Below are positions 10,785 to 23,800 of a stretch of DNA of 64,000 nt, piece after piece (within the stretch, counting starts at the first letter, position 1; each line of letters begins with the position of its first letter). The DNA lies in the NCBI RefSeq assembly GCF_020520425.1, contig NC_079491.1, positions 37,603,027-37,667,026 of the forward strand. The letters are read 5' to 3'. This DNA comes from Spinacia oleracea (taxonomy: Eukaryota; Streptophyta; Magnoliopsida; Caryophyllales; Amaranthaceae). Both the position numbers and the translations under genes were made by a program. A model generated the notes under the pieces. It did not search any database. It was not told where the DNA came from and was given only the letters and a program-made list of their open reading frames with translations.

Positions 10785-13700
10785 TTCATGTTCAAAATAT
10801 GAAAAAAAATGTTCAAAATGTGAGACATCATGTTCAAATAGGTTATAATAAAATTTTTGGTTTAATTAGCTGTTCAAATATTCGTGTTCAAAATATGAAA
10901 CAACATGTTCAAAATGTGAAACAAAATGTTCAAAATGTCAAACAACTTGTTCAAATAGATTATAATAAATTTTTTGGTTATATTAGCTTTTGAAATATTC
11001 ATGTTCAAAATGTGAAACATAATGTTAAAAATGTCAAATAACTTGTTCAAATAGGATATAATAAAAAATTTGGTTAGATTAGCTGTTGAAATATTCATGT
11101 TCAAAATATGAAACAACATGTTCAAAATGTAAAACAACATGTTCAAATTATGAAATAACATGTTCAAATATGTTGTAAATTTTTTTTGGTTTGATTTGTC
11201 TGTGCAGAAATCCAAAACCGTTGAATTCTGTGAAACCAGTGACAGCAGATGAATCTGATTCTGAAACGTGAGTGAATTTTTATGTTAAAAACTGTTTGGC
11301 AGTTGATCATTATAAGAAGCTAATAGTTATATTTGCAGCCTCAGGATGATCGATGCAGAAGAACATATTCCATTAGCAATCCTACAGAAGAGAAAGCAAC
11401 GAGAACCTGCAACAGCTTCAAAAGTGGTGGATCCAATACTGCTGAAAAACATAAATGAATCATATACGGAGGAAACCGTGAATGATGCGTATGTAACTGT
11501 TTATATTCACTTTTATAATTAGAGTATAAATATTATCAAATTTTGTTGTGGTTTGTGGTGTTGTTGTTGGAGTTGCTGCTTTTTTGATTTCATGCATTTT
11601 ATATGTTCATTTTCTAATTCATCGTGTTCAATATATTATCAGTAATGTTAAATTGATGTTTAAAATTGTTCAGTGTGTTATTCACTTTTGTTTAGGTTGA
11701 TGTTCAAATTCTTAACTTATAATGTTCAACATACAATGAATCATGTTCAAAACGTTAATTTTTTAAAAATATGAATGCATGAATTTTGTTCCTATATGGT
11801 TTATAATTTTAAAAAGTTGTTGTTTATATAGGAACCCTCAACCAAAGAATCAGAAAAAGTCCAAAATCACATTCACAGTAAAAGCTCCAGCTGAAAAAGT
11901 TATTGATCCAGTTCAAACTGCTCCGGTTCAAGCTGCTCCGGTTCAAGCTGCTGTGGTTCAAGCTGCTATGGTTCAGGAGGAAGACAATGACGATGGTATG
12001 CATGCTGCTAGGACAAGGATTCTGCGTAATGTATTGAAGTTTTCTAAACACAAAAAGCATATTCAGCATAACAATCGCAGGATAAGTATGTCCCCTGGAA
12101 GGTAATAATTTGATCTTATTACGTTCTGAATAAATATTCTATTGTTATTGTCTTTAGTTTTGGGATGTTCAGTTTCTAAAGGATCATGTTCAATTTTTAA
12201 AATCTCAAGTTCAAATGTTTTTAAAGGATCATTGTTATCAAAACTCATGTTCAACTTTTAAAATCTCATGTTCATATTTTAAAAAATATTGAACAATTTG
12301 TAAATAATAACTATATTTGTTGGATAACTTGTGGTATTCAGTTTTTTAGGGTTCATGTTCAACAATTTGATAACAATGTTCAACTTATAAGAGAGCTTGT
12401 TGTATTTATCAATTCACTTTAAACCTATAATAACCTACTACAACCTATGTTCAACTTACTACAACCTATGTTCAACTTCCAAAAACTAATGTTCATATTC
12501 ACCATATGTGGTGTAGGAATGAAATGGCAAGTCCAGAAGCAATAGCATTAAAAATAAAGAAGCAGCAACAAAAGAAAAAAGAGGATTTTGAAATGGAGAA
12601 GATGAGAGAGGCTGATATAGCTGAAGAAGAAGCTGAAAGAACAAGAAAACAAGAAGATGAGAGGAAGAAAAAAGAGGAAAATGAGAGGTTGATAAAGGAA
12701 GCTGAGAGGAAGAAGAAAGAGGAAGCTGAGATTAAGAAGAAAGAGGAACCTGAAAGGAAAAAAGCGGAAATTGAAAGGAAAAAAGCTGAAAAAGAGGAAG
12801 CTGATAAAAAGAGAAAGGAAGTTGCCGAAGCTAAAAAATTAGCTGCGAAAGAAGAAGCTGAAAGAAAGAAATTAGCTATAAAAGAGTTAGCTGAAAGAAG
12901 GAAGGCCGAGAGGGAAGCTGCAAAATTGGCAGCAGAAAAAAAGTTGAATTGGCAGCCGAAAAGAAGAAGGCTGAATTGGAGGTTGCAAGGAGAGAGAAGG
13001 AGAGAGCAAAGCAGGCTGAAGTTGAAGATGAACCTCCATCGAAAAGAAAGCATATTGCTAATAGGAAGCAAAAGGAGAAAAATGTGACGAATTTCTCTTT
13101 CGAAAAGAGAATGACAAGAACATCTTCAAATGATATAGAGAATGATATGGAGCTTGAAGAAAATGATAGGGAGGGAAGTGAGAATGTGACCTCATCTGAA
13201 GATGATGATGAAGATGATGAGGATGTCAACATTACACAGTTGTCAGAACATTCTGATAGTGATAGAGACGATGACAATAACCCGTCAAAGAAAAGGAAAA
13301 CACAAAAACAAGTCATACAAAAGACAGAAACTCCAGTTCGTAAAGCTGGCAAGGAGGAGGATCAGAAGAAAAAGGATACCAAAAAGACAGGGGTGAGGGT
13401 TAGTCATACAGCTTTCATGGAATGGGTTCCTAAACTAACCGAAAATCAAAGAAACGCTATTCAAGAAATCGGGTTAGGACCATTGCTCACTGTTAATCTG
13501 CCCCAAAATAATCAGGTAATTTTTAGTTTTTAATGTTCAATTCTTAATTTTGCATGTTTAATATATAAAGAATTATGTTCAACACTATATTGTTTAAAAA
13601 TGTTAAAAAGTAAAAAACACAGTTTTGTTTAGGTTGATGTTCATATTCTTAATGTAGCATGTTCAATATATAAAGAAAGATGTTCAAAACTTATTTAAAT

Positions 13701-16700
13701 TTTAAATATGAATGAAGGCATTTTGTTATTGGCTTCTTGATCAGTATGAAGAAAATTCTTCAACACTGTACTTACCGCGTGGTAACACAATCCGATTGGA
13801 GGTGGATGATGTACACATTGTGTACGGTCTTCATATGGGTGGTTGCAGAATCATTGAGTCCAAGTTTGACCATGATACCGAGGAATACAAAAATTTTCTC
13901 ACAGAATGGAGGAGAACCTGGAATATCAGAACTGGAGCACCTAGTGTTTCAAAGATAATCAAGCGATACACAACAGAAGTTGGATTCATAGGTTGTGAAC
14001 CGCATGATAACTTCATGACTGACTTCTTAGTGGTTGCGGTGAATATATTCATGAAGTCCAGTCAAAGTACACAAGCAAATTACAGATTTCTGCTATCCAT
14101 GATGGATCGTAATGAGATCAGAAATTTGGATTGGTGTGAATATGTCCTATCGAGTTTGGATGCTACAGTGGAAGACTGGAAACAGAACAAGACATGATTT
14201 TTCAAAGGACCATTGCCTTTCTTACAGGTATTCAACATTTAACCAATAATGTTAAGTACTTTTTAATTCAATGTTTAATACATGAAATTCAACTTTTAAT
14301 TCATCATGTTCAATTATTTTTATGTTCAATGATTGCATGTTGTTTTTCATACTCATGTGCAACTTTTAATTAAATATGTTCAACTTTGAATTCAACATGT
14401 TCTAATGTTTAATGTTCAATGATTGCATATTTTGATTCATACTTTTAATATGTTCAATATGTTCAACTTTTGATGCATCATGTCCAATGTTTAATACAAC
14501 ATGTTCAACTTAAATACATCATGCTGAATACACAGTCATGTCTGATTAATACGTTTAATACGTTTAATATAACTCATTGTCATTAACAAATATTCAATTT
14601 TTAACTAGTTATGTTCAAATGTTTTTTTACTATTAATACGCTTTTTAATTTTAATGCATAGCTATTCTACTTCGACCGCGTCATGAAGAAAAGGGTAGAA
14701 CAACCAAGAACATTTCCCCTGTTATCAACTTGGACAAAGAAAATGGTCAAAGATAGATAATAATGGAAAGGAAAGGGTATGGGCTTGGCCGAATTCTTGA
14801 CAGAATAGAATTGCCGGAACCAGAAGTGCCTCAAGAAAATGTGCCCCAAAATGTGCAAGGAGAAGTTGTGCAATAACTTGTGCAACAACCTGTGCAACAA
14901 AATGTGCAAGGAGAAGCACATAATGTTCAACAACAAGAAAACCCGAAGGTAATTTTTTTATTTTTTTTAATGTTCAGAATTTTATATTCAATGTTCAGCA
15001 TTTTATGTTTTTTGTTCAGAATGTTGGTTTAAGAATTATGTCATGTCCATAAAGTAATTTTCAATGTTCATAAAATGTTCAGAATTTTATGTCTTATGTT
15101 CATTAAGTTATGTCTTATGTTCAGAAAGTTATTTTCAATGTTCAGAATGTTGTGTTCAGAATGATGTCCTATGTTCAGATAGTTATTTTCAAAGTTCATA
15201 TAATGTTCAGAATTGTATGTCTTATGTTCAGAAATTCATGTCTTATGTTCAGAATTTGGATGTTCATATTTGAAATATTTACATGTTTTTTTTTACAGGA
15301 TTTCATGATGGATTTCATTATGTTAATGAACAATTTAGGGGCTAACTTGTCTATGTTGAGCACGAAACTGAAAAGGGCTCAAGAACTCTTCCCGAACAAC
15401 AATTTGGTGAAGAATGTTGAAGAGTTCATGGGCAAAATGGCAAGAGAACCATCAATTCTTAGTCAAGAAGAAGAATTGTATGGGACTGATGAATTCTTGA
15501 TGGCTGTAGAAGAAATTGAAAGGAATATTGCAGAGGGAGTTGCTAAGGAGAACATAAGGATTGCAAATGAGGAAGACGAATACGTCCAGTTTAATCCAAA
15601 TCGCCCCTTTAGCCTAGGAATTGGCCTAACCCCAGAAATACCCAATGATAAGGATGGAGCATCAACTTCAAAATCCCCGGGACAAAATAAAGACGAGCAC
15701 CTGAACCTCGATCTAAATCTGGGATCATCAAAACAAACTGCTGATCATGTTTTGGAAACACAACAGACTGGGAATGTTTGGGATGGCACAGCAACAGTGG
15801 CTGGTGAACTAGTGGGGGCACCACAGATTGAGAATGTTTAGGAACACACAGCAGCAGTGGCTGGTGAACAAGTGGCTGCGGTTACCGATGTCACAGAAGG
15901 GTAGGATTCAAGTGATATGAATTTGAATGTGGAACACTGAATATTATAAAAATATGTAATTATTAAACAAGTAAGTTATGAATGATAAAATGGTTTTTGA
16001 TAAATGTTCAACTTTTACTATTAAATGTTCAACTTTTAATGTCATATGTTCAAATCATATATTTTGAAGTAATTACTTATATAATGGTTTTGTGTAAATG
16101 TTCAACTTTCACTGTTATATGTTCAACTTTTACTGTTATATGTTCAAATTACTTTTATATGTTCACTGTTATATGTTTAATGTTCAAAATTCTTCTGGAA
16201 AATGTTTATATGTTCAATGCAGAATACCAGAGCCCCAAAAACGGCCTCAGCGGGAACTCCGAGACGTACCTGCTTGCTTCAAATCACCGTTCATGGTCAA
16301 GTACAAAGATTTATTCAAGACTGTGGAGAACATGAGAGCAATAATTACAGACTATGCGTTTGATGATGGAGACGACAAGTACATAATTAAAATAACATTC
16401 ATAATTAAAATAACATTCATTTTATTATTTTAATCTTTTGGGATGATTTTTCATAACATCGTTGAATCAATATTGTAGGGAAGTATTATATTTTGATGGA
16501 GAAAACTCGATAGACAGAGATGAGATGAAAACATTGGGTCGTGATGGATACATAGACAGCGCTATCGTTGATACATGGTCTGCAATCTTAAACGGGAAAT
16601 GTTCCAAGACTAAGTTCTACTTCTCCACAGTCCCCTTTGTAAGTATAATACTTGTGGTGTACAGTTCTGGATATTATTATTGATTTCAATGTGCAGAATT

Positions 16701-17148
16701 GTATGTCTTATGTTCAGAATGGTATCCCTTATGTTCATATTGTTATGTCTTATGTTCAGAAAGTTAAAATCAATGTTCACAGAATGTTCTGAATTTTATG
16801 TATTATGTTCAGAAGGTTATGTCTTATGTTCATATCTGTTAAATGCAGTTGATCATCAACACCTTCAAAATCAGTCCAGAAACAGATAGCTGGGACACAA
16901 GGCTTCATAAATTCAACCACAGATTGACAACTGAAATGAGGAATGCTAGTGTTCATAGCCTTAAGACGTATAAGGGGATATATTTTCCGGTATGTGTAAG
17001 TGCGCATTTTTATGTGTTGTGCGTTAACTTCTATGATCGCTCAATAGATATTATAGACAACCGGAAGCTGCCACAACATGTCAAGGCGGGCACAAAATAC
17101 GAAGGACACCTAACAAAAATGGTAAGTTAACATCCAATGTTCATTAAA

Positions 17149-17188
<40 letters not shown>

Positions 17189-17510
17189 TTAAAAATACTT
17201 ACCTGCTCTTAAAAAATCGAAAATATAGGTCGAAGCTCTAGAATATTTTTACAAATATAATGATTACAAGGTAGGACAAGGATTGTCAAAGTTCAAAGAG
17301 GAACTGATTAAGATGAAATGGCAAAGCAATGAGGATGCAATAAACTGTGGAGTATACCTGTTGAAACATATGGAAACATACACAGCAGACCCTGAATTAG
17401 AATGGAATCCTGGGTTAAAAGCAAACAATGTAAGTCTTTTGTATAATGTTCATTTTTTGAAAGCGAATGTTCAATATATTATTATAAATATTCAATATTT
17501 TCTTTAATTT
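10785..17510 (+). repeat. Intron-confined ATGTTCA motif clusters in the Ulp1 gene
   Basis: The introns (for example 10785-11175, 12160-12500, 14230-14620, 14950-15290, 15990-16230, 16685-16840) are densely filled with ATGTTCA followed by short AT-rich spacers, often ATGTTCAAAATGTGAAAC, ATGTTCAACTTTTAAT or TATGTTCAGAA. The exons are nearly free of it. The motif also fills non-coding parts of the oppositely oriented transposase gene and of MULE 2, always mainly on the plus strand. Confidence 0.8.
17148..17183. repeat. (AT)n microsatellite in an intron of the Ulp1 gene
   Basis: An uninterrupted run of alternating A and T, about 34 bp, between the exons at 16849-17121 and 17229-17429. Confidence 0.85.
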
Positions 17511-17663
17511 TCTTTTGGGTGGTTGCAGCTTGATCAGATAAGGAAATTAAGGATGCATTATTGTGCTAAAATTCTATTGGAGAATGGAAACAGACATAAG
17601 TACCGGATCCAGACTGCTGCTAAAAGAAAAAACGAGGAGAACTGGATGCAAAGCGGAAGGTAG

Positions 17664-18027
17664 CGGAAGTCAGGTGGATTGCCTTGGAATTATAGTTCGT
17701 TGTTGTTTATAGTTCATGTAGATTTGATTTGACATTCTGGTTGACATGTTTGATTGTGAAATGTTTGGTTTGAAACAATTTGCGAATTAAGTACATATAG
17801 TTAAAGGCTATTTGTGGGTTATAATTTCATTTATTCAAATTCGCATTTAAAATGTTCAATGATAAACACCAAATGTTCAAATAAAACATGATACAGTAAC
17901 AATAATGTAAGAAACATCAAAAACTATCTTAAACCAAAGTTTAACATAAATCAAAAACGAGTTAATCAAACGTATCACATATGAAATTCAAAAAATAGAA
18001 AATATCGGAAATTACATATCACGAAAA
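17664..18027. other. Spacer between the convergent MULE genes
   Basis: AT-rich shared 3' region of the two tail-to-tail genes, with scattered ATGTTCA motifs (about 17850-17880). No coding region was seen. Confidence 0.5.
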
Positions 18028-19510
18028 TTATTTATCAAAATTGGCCATAATCTCATCATAAAGCGATACACGAGCAGCAGGAGAATTCAATTCCGTGTTA
18101 GCAGAAATTGGAGCGCATTCCGAATATATTCCTTTCCTTTTCTTAGATTGTGAACCAAAACCACCCTACATTACCAAAAACAAAAAAATATTAGAAAACA
18201 ATGTACAATATATGACTAATAATGTTCATAAGTAAGACATATATGTTCAAATACCTGAACAAAACATTTCAAAGAGTCCACAACATCGGGTATTGCTTTC
18301 TTACCACAAATATCCTCCTACATATGCATCAAATTCGTATATTCAATTAATCAAATGTAATATTCAAAGTTAGAAGAACAATGTTCATAAATAAGATAAT
18401 ACCTGCACAGAATCAGGTACTACACTCTTTCCAGAAATACCTTTCTACACATTATAAAGAAATATATTTAGTTTTGAAAGCATATTCTCAAACTATTTTT
18501 TTTATTCATATTCACACACTAACCTCAAGGGATGAACCTAATACACGCAACTCTGAGCCAGAACTTGGATGAGAATAAAGGAGAGGATTTCCCAAAGCAT
18601 CAAACTCCTAAAAAATTGGATGTTCAACTTTTCAGAAACAATGTTCAACATTTAAAACAACATGTACAACATAGAAAATTCATGTAAAAAAAATAACCTG
18701 AACAGAATCTTGGGCTTTAGCTTTAACATTTTCAGCATGTTTTTCAGCACGTTTCCTCCAAGCCTTCTTTTTGTTACACTCCTTCTCAACAATACCCTTA
18801 GGCCTCTCGTTTGTCTCACCCTTTTTCCTACGCTTTTTTGGATCTTTAATGGATGGACCATCCTTTCCATCGTGACCAGGAACATCAATGCCCTCAACCG
18901 GCTCCGAAAAATAAATAACACCCCTAACACTCTCAACCTTTTGCCTTAACAAATCAAATGCGGTATCATTTTCTACTCTAGCTTCAAGGAAATCTTGACA
19001 AGATGTAACCAAACGAACAAACTTCCTCATAGTTTGAAATCTCCAAACAGAAGCGGGAACAACATTTGCTTTGGAGGATTGTTCATCCACAACAGCGCTG
19101 CACATAGCTGCTTTCGTCCACCTCTTCAAAATGTATTGCTCAGGTAACATAGCAACACAATATATACTATATATACGAAGAATATGAGAACATAATAAAC
19201 CCACTTCAGAAAAATGCTTGCATGTACAATTGGACTCAAATGTAATTTTGTTAAACGTAACCTCATGCCTTATCAAATCAGCTGTAGCAGGCTTCCATAA
19301 CAAATAAACAACTTTTTCTGCATCTTCAAATGTACGTTCCTGATTCAATGAAATTCCTCTCAAAAACTGCTCCTCAAACTTCACATATAGATAACCAGTG
19401 TACACCTTCCTTGCATGCACAAGTATACTAACATTGGCAGCAGCCATATGCTGATTGCCCCTCAATACACGATAATCATGGTGATTTTCTTTGCTTCGCC
19501 ATGCAGATAT
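18028..19510 (-). pseudogene. FAR1-type MULE transposase, C-terminal half
   Basis: This is the part of the transposase cut off by the nested retrotransposon. The first exon here (19510-18698) continues exactly from the target site and reads SAWRSKENHHDYRVLRGNQH. It includes a SWIM zinc finger (CTCKHFSEVGLLCSH, C-x-C-xn-C-x-H) and a basic Lys-rich tail. Small exons follow at 18607-18524, 18444-18403, about 18316-18255 and about 18174-18028, ending LYDEIMANFDK and TAA. The introns again carry ATGTTCA on the plus strand. No stop was noticed inside the main exon. Together with 29857-31847 it makes one gene. Confidence 0.85.
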
Positions 19511-20879
19511 TGAAGGAAATAATGCCCTTGGTCCAAGTATGCATTCTATGTTAAGTCTAATAAATGCGGTTCATTATTAATTAACAAGTTAATAATTCAG
19601 TGAGATCAAGTGAGCTGAATGCCTAGCTAGAGGCCGCTTCAGTTCAAGTGGAATTAATGATATTAATCCACAGCTTACTCTTGACTGAACCCGTAGGGTC
19701 ACACAAATAGTACGTAAACGGATCAAGTATTTAATGGCATTAGATACTCCATCTATGGATATTCGGAATCGACGGATCTTGGTTTCAGTGGGAGCTGAGA
19801 TCGTCACAGGCAAGAAATGAATACTCCGGAAACGATGATATTGCCGGAAACGGAAATATGGATCGTATCGGAAATATAAATATTATCCAAGTCGTAGATG
19901 TTGCCGGAAACGGAAGCATGGTACGTATCGGAAAATATTATCGGAAATGGAAATATTGCCAGAATCGGAAATATTGCCGGAAACGGAAATATTGTCAGAA
20001 TCGGAAATATTATCGGAATCGGAAAATAATTCCGAAACGGAAATATTAAATATTTGTTCGAAATGGAAATTGATTCCGCAATCGGAAATATTAAATATTG
20101 TTCGTATCGGAAATGAATTCCGGAACCGGGAATTTAATCGGAAGCGTATTGTACGAATTAGCATCGGACGAGGCCTGCCGGACGAAGGCCCAGCACGAAG
20201 TCGGGCCATCGCCCAGCAAGCCAAACGCGCGCCCAGCCAAGGCAGCGCCCAGGCCCACCGCAAGGCAGGCCCAGCGCGCGCCAAGGCCATGGCCTCGCTG
20301 CGTGGGCTGCTGCTCGCACGCACACACATGGGCGGCCCTCGTGGCTGCCGTGTGTGTGTGAGTTTGTGTTCATGCATGATTCCTAAAACTATTAGAGTTA
20401 GTATATGATTAAATTCCTATTCCTAAAAGGATAAATTAATTAATCAGAGTTCTTGTAGGATTCTAAGTTTAATTAATTCGTATCCTACTAGGATTCCAAT
20501 TCCCTTTCCATAACTCTATAAATACGTGCCTAGGGTCACATATTTCCAGAGATTAATTCAAGTATTCAAAGTGAGTTTTGAGAGAAAAATTCAGTCATAT
20601 TTCTTACCTAAGAGTGCCGAAAATTCTAGTACCTTAAAGGCGATTCTAGTTGGTCAATCTTAAGGCGGATCCGGACGTGCTGTGGACTATCTACGGAGGG
20701 ACGACACTTGGAGTCCTAAAGACTTGTTCTTGTTCGGTTCGGGCGCAGCTAGGGAAGGCACGCAACAAAGAGTATGCATCTAAATTATGCTATATGATTA
20801 TGTGTAAATAATATGTATTCCTGGCTAAATGGTTGTTTCCGCATGATTTATGAATTGTCATATGTATCATAACCTAACA
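19511..20879 (+). repeat. 5' LTR of the nested copia element
   Basis: Begins TGAAGGAAATAATGCCC and ends ATCATAACCTAACA, 1369 bp. It contains an array of CGGAAATATT-like units (about 19825-20145), a GC-rich block (20160-20345) and a TATA box TATAAATA (20517-20524). Open frames across it come from repeats and GC bias and are not genes. Confidence 0.95.
19825..20145 (+). repeat. CGGAAATATT minisatellite-like array in the LTR
   Basis: About twenty imperfect short units of the form CGGAAAT(A/T) plus ATT and a CC/TC variant, spaced 12-18 bp. The same array is present in the 3' LTR (28800-29125) and, inverted, in the LTRs near 53460-53770 and 62285-62600. It lies upstream of the LTR TATA box and so could hold repeated U3 enhancer sites. 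Confidence 0.75.
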
Positions 20880-20880
20880 G

Positions 20881-20894
20881 TGGTATCACGAGCC
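20881..20894 (+). promoter_or_regulatory. Primer binding site
   Basis: TGGTATCACGAGCC one base after the LTR resembles the initiator-tRNA-Met primer site TGGTATCAGAGC of copia elements, with an extra C. The same variant stands next to the LTRs at 52710 and 61520. Confidence 0.75.
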
Positions 20895-23800
20895 CCTTAT
20901 TATTTTCATAATCTAAATTGCATGAACATGGTTAAATATTACAAATTTGCAAGAATTAAAAGGGGTGATTAATTTTCGTAATTGTTAATTAATTGCAAAT
21001 TGCGTTTATTTAATTATACGTACGCAGTTTTTCGGCAGTTTCTTCGTTACTCATCCAAATCGAGTGATTTTTGTGTTAATTCCGCATGTAAAAGGCATTC
21101 TAAAATTTTGACAAAAATAGTGTTTTTCTGCCGAACCCAGAATTCTCAAATTCGAAGCCTAACTATGACTTTTCGAAGGTTTTAGTTTTTCGAATGCAAA
21201 ATTTCGTAAATTTAAGATGTTAAATTAAATATTTGCGATTCTTGTTGATAAATCTTGAATTTTTGATTGACCTAATGTATATGTTTAACAAGTTTGAATG
21301 CCTAGCCTTGTTAATTATGCAATCTAATTTGTAATTATGATTAATTTGTTGAAAATTAGAATAATTTAGAATTAATTTGATTTTCATAATTAATTATAAT
21401 CTAATTAGAAACCTATGATTAAAAACCACCATAAAAATTGTAAATTTATGATAAATTTTAAATTTTTATGACCTAGACTTGAATCCATAATAATCGGAAA
21501 TCAATTGGATAATAAATTTTCGATTTTTCGCCCTAAAATTATGAAATTAATATTATTTATTAATTTGTCATTAATTTTAAATATAAATTTTAATTTTTAT
21601 GCGATTCGTTCATATAACTTGCACGCACAAAGCAATGGACGCTTCGTGTTACCCTTAAGGGGTGTTGTATAGTGCGGGCATGCGACGACGAGCAAGGGAG
21701 CTCGTCGCCCGTGCGGAACGAATGCAATGAGCAAGGGCATGGTGCACTAGCACAAGGCAGCAGCCCTGCCTTGTGTCGTGGGCCACGAGCTATGGATGAA
21801 TGGGCATGGGCGAAGGCAAGGCATGGCAGTCGCGTGTGGGCAGCAAGCGAGCTGCGCCACAACGCGCACTGCCTCGCGCAAGCGCGAGCAGCCTCGCGCG
21901 CAGCGAGCGCAAGCTCGCGTGCCACGAGCGCTGCGCCCAGCGTCAATCGTGCGCAGCGAGCAATTGCTCGCGCACAGCGAGCGATGGCTCGCGCACAGCG
22001 AGCGATGGCTCGCGTGCATCGAGCGCTGGAGCGCGCGCAGCAAGCGCTGGCGAGCGCGCACAGCGAGCGATGGCTCGCGTGCATCGAGCGCTGGCGCGCG
22101 CGCAGCGAGCACCACTTGTGCGATGGCTTGCGATGGGAGATGCAGCAGCTATGCGACGAGCGCATGGGCTGCGCGCACATGGCCAGCGATGGCTGTGTGC
22201 GTGTGGCCCATGGGCGTGCGATGCGTAGGGTGTTTGCGTTGCGATTAGATCGTTTTGAATGTTTAATTTGAAATTTTCAGTTTACGTAATTTTAATTAAT
22301 TTTAAAATTAATAATTTAAATTATTTTCTTGGATTTTAATTTTGAATATTGTAATTATAATAAATTTTATTTATTCTAATTATTTTACTAAAATTAAAAT
22401 CATGAATTAATTTAAATACGACTGAAATTAAATTAAACTTTTTGGATTCAATTATAAATTTATATGGGCTTTAAATTTTAATTAAATTTGTATGTTTCCG
22501 GTTAGACTTGAAATACATTTTTATGTTTAAAATTAGTAAAGCATATAAATTTATTGGTTTAAGTGGGAGCGCTTTTTAGTCATAAACTCTTGATTAGGTC
22601 TACGAATCCTTAAGGTTAAAACAACTTGATTAGAATTAATAAGGACTGAATAATTGGTAGATTATTGGTGCCCTTGATTAATTGCTGCAAATGTTTACGT
22701 GATGCATAATGTGTTTTACTAACCAGCTATGTGGGCCATTCATGATAATGAATGGATGAATGGTATATATTGTATATGTACTGTTTTGCAGGTTATGAAG
22801 TGACTAGTATGGCCCAAATAGGATAGAAAATATGGTCTGCGTACCATTAATTTGAATGATATTGGTCTAAAGTACCAAAGTTGTTTTTCAATTCAAATAT
22901 GGTCTGCGTACCATCAAATAGTTGTAATTAGTTTTAATTATAGCTTATCCTATTTGAAGAAAATGGTGCCTCCCACGGAGATTTTCAAGACGGACTTTGA
23001 AGTTAAAGCTTCAAGATGAAGTCAGGGCCATACTAGATCACATTTATCTTATGCATGTTTTAAGTTATTTATTGCTTTTAAATATGTCTTAAAATGCATG
23101 AGATCAAAAGCTTGATTATGTTGCATGATTAAGGATTTTAGTTCACTTAAAATCTAACCAACATAGTAAGAGCCTTAAGTTCCAAACTTAAAAATTGAGT
23201 TAAAAGGTGCCATGCCAAAATATACACTTGCTTGGATATCCTTTACATCAATCTAGTAATAGTTTTCGCTCAGCGAGGTGTTACTTATTGGTCCTAAAGG
23301 GGCAAGGTACACAAATAATTGTGAGTACATGTTAGTTTTGGTGAAACTCAACGATATAAGTAAGGAGTCCTTTTATGTCGTGGCAAATTCGATAGGTTTA
23401 CCTAATAAGTTCTTAGACGTACCTATCAACCAAGAGTAGTTTCTAGACTATTAGCAAAAGGCTTTTTGCTTACCTAAAATATTTTAGAATTGAGTCGACA
23501 AACTGTGCTTAATTCTTCAATGGTTTTAGGGTCTTGGAATCATTTTATTCACACCTGCCGGAACAATAAAATCGAATAAAATGCTAATAACTTGTTTGAA
23601 TTGCATGGTTGCTTTAATTTCAAGTTATTATTCATGATAAATGTTTAGACTTTGCATGCTTCAATGTATGTTTTAATTATTGTTTATAATTAAAATATCT
23701 TGCACTGCAATAAATCCTTTTAGAAAGGTAACAGTAAATTTCCTCGATTGGTAGTGAATCCAAGAACGATTCACGGAAAAGAGAGAAAGTGAGCAATTTA

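Larger units (their letters stand above)
10414..17663 (+). pseudogene. Ulp1-like (C48 family) cysteine peptidase gene of the MULE, about 14 exons, with frame breaks
   Basis: Exons readable from GT-AG sites: 10414-10481, 10558-10602, 11208-11267, 11339-11488, 11832-12101, 12517-13515, about 13718-14227, 14662-14948, 15299-about 15900, 16223-16378, 16479-16638, 16849-17121, 17229-17429 and 17529-17663. The N-terminal part is charged, with PVQAA repeats (exon 5) and a long Lys/Glu coiled coil then an acidic stretch (exon 6). Exon 7 carries the conserved domain usual in plant transposon Ulp1 proteins (FCYWLLDQY, YGLHMGG). The peptidase core shows His (VSAHFYVLCV) and Asp (SIDIIDN) in exon 12, and Cys (INCGVYLLKHM) in exon 13: a complete His-Asp-Cys triad. 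Such proteases cleave SUMO-type substrates; the role in the element is unknown. Breaks: a frameshift in an A run near 12942, TGA near 14194, a frameshift near 14755, TAA near 14874 and TAG at 15838. Confidence 0.8.

Noticed and set aside
10785..11175. Possible CRISPR-like array of regularly spaced repeats
   Set aside because: The repeat is a 7-bp motif with irregular, non-unique AT-rich spacers in a plant intron; it is not a CRISPR.
10874..11215. 113-residue minus-strand ORF with LNMLFHIL repeats
   Set aside because: Translation of the ATGTTCA repeat inside an intron; no support as a gene.
12499..13071. 190-residue minus-strand ORF rich in Ser, Phe and Ala
   Set aside because: Shadow of the Lys/Glu-rich coiled-coil exon of the Ulp1 gene on the other strand.
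15064..15300. Cys-rich ORFs with VLCSE repeats
   Set aside because: Same ATGTTCA/ATGTTCAGAA intron repeat read in frame. Only the part from 15299 on is exon.
19589..19813. 74-residue minus-strand ORF, repeated at 28565-28789
   Set aside because: Lies wholly in the LTR and recurs only because the LTR does.
19858..20408. ORFs rich in Arg-Lys-Tyr-Cys repeats
   Set aside because: Translation of the CGGAAATATT array and GC block of the LTR. The same frames recur at 28834, 53309 and 62120 because they are LTR copies.
20881..20894. tRNA gene signal
   Set aside because: Only a primer-binding-site match to tRNA-Met; no cloverleaf around it.
21590..22271. Several overlapping long ORFs on both strands
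   Set aside because: They lie in a GC-rich repetitive island where stops are rare in all frames. The proteins are Ala/Arg/Ser/Cys-rich, with no domain, and differ between copies.
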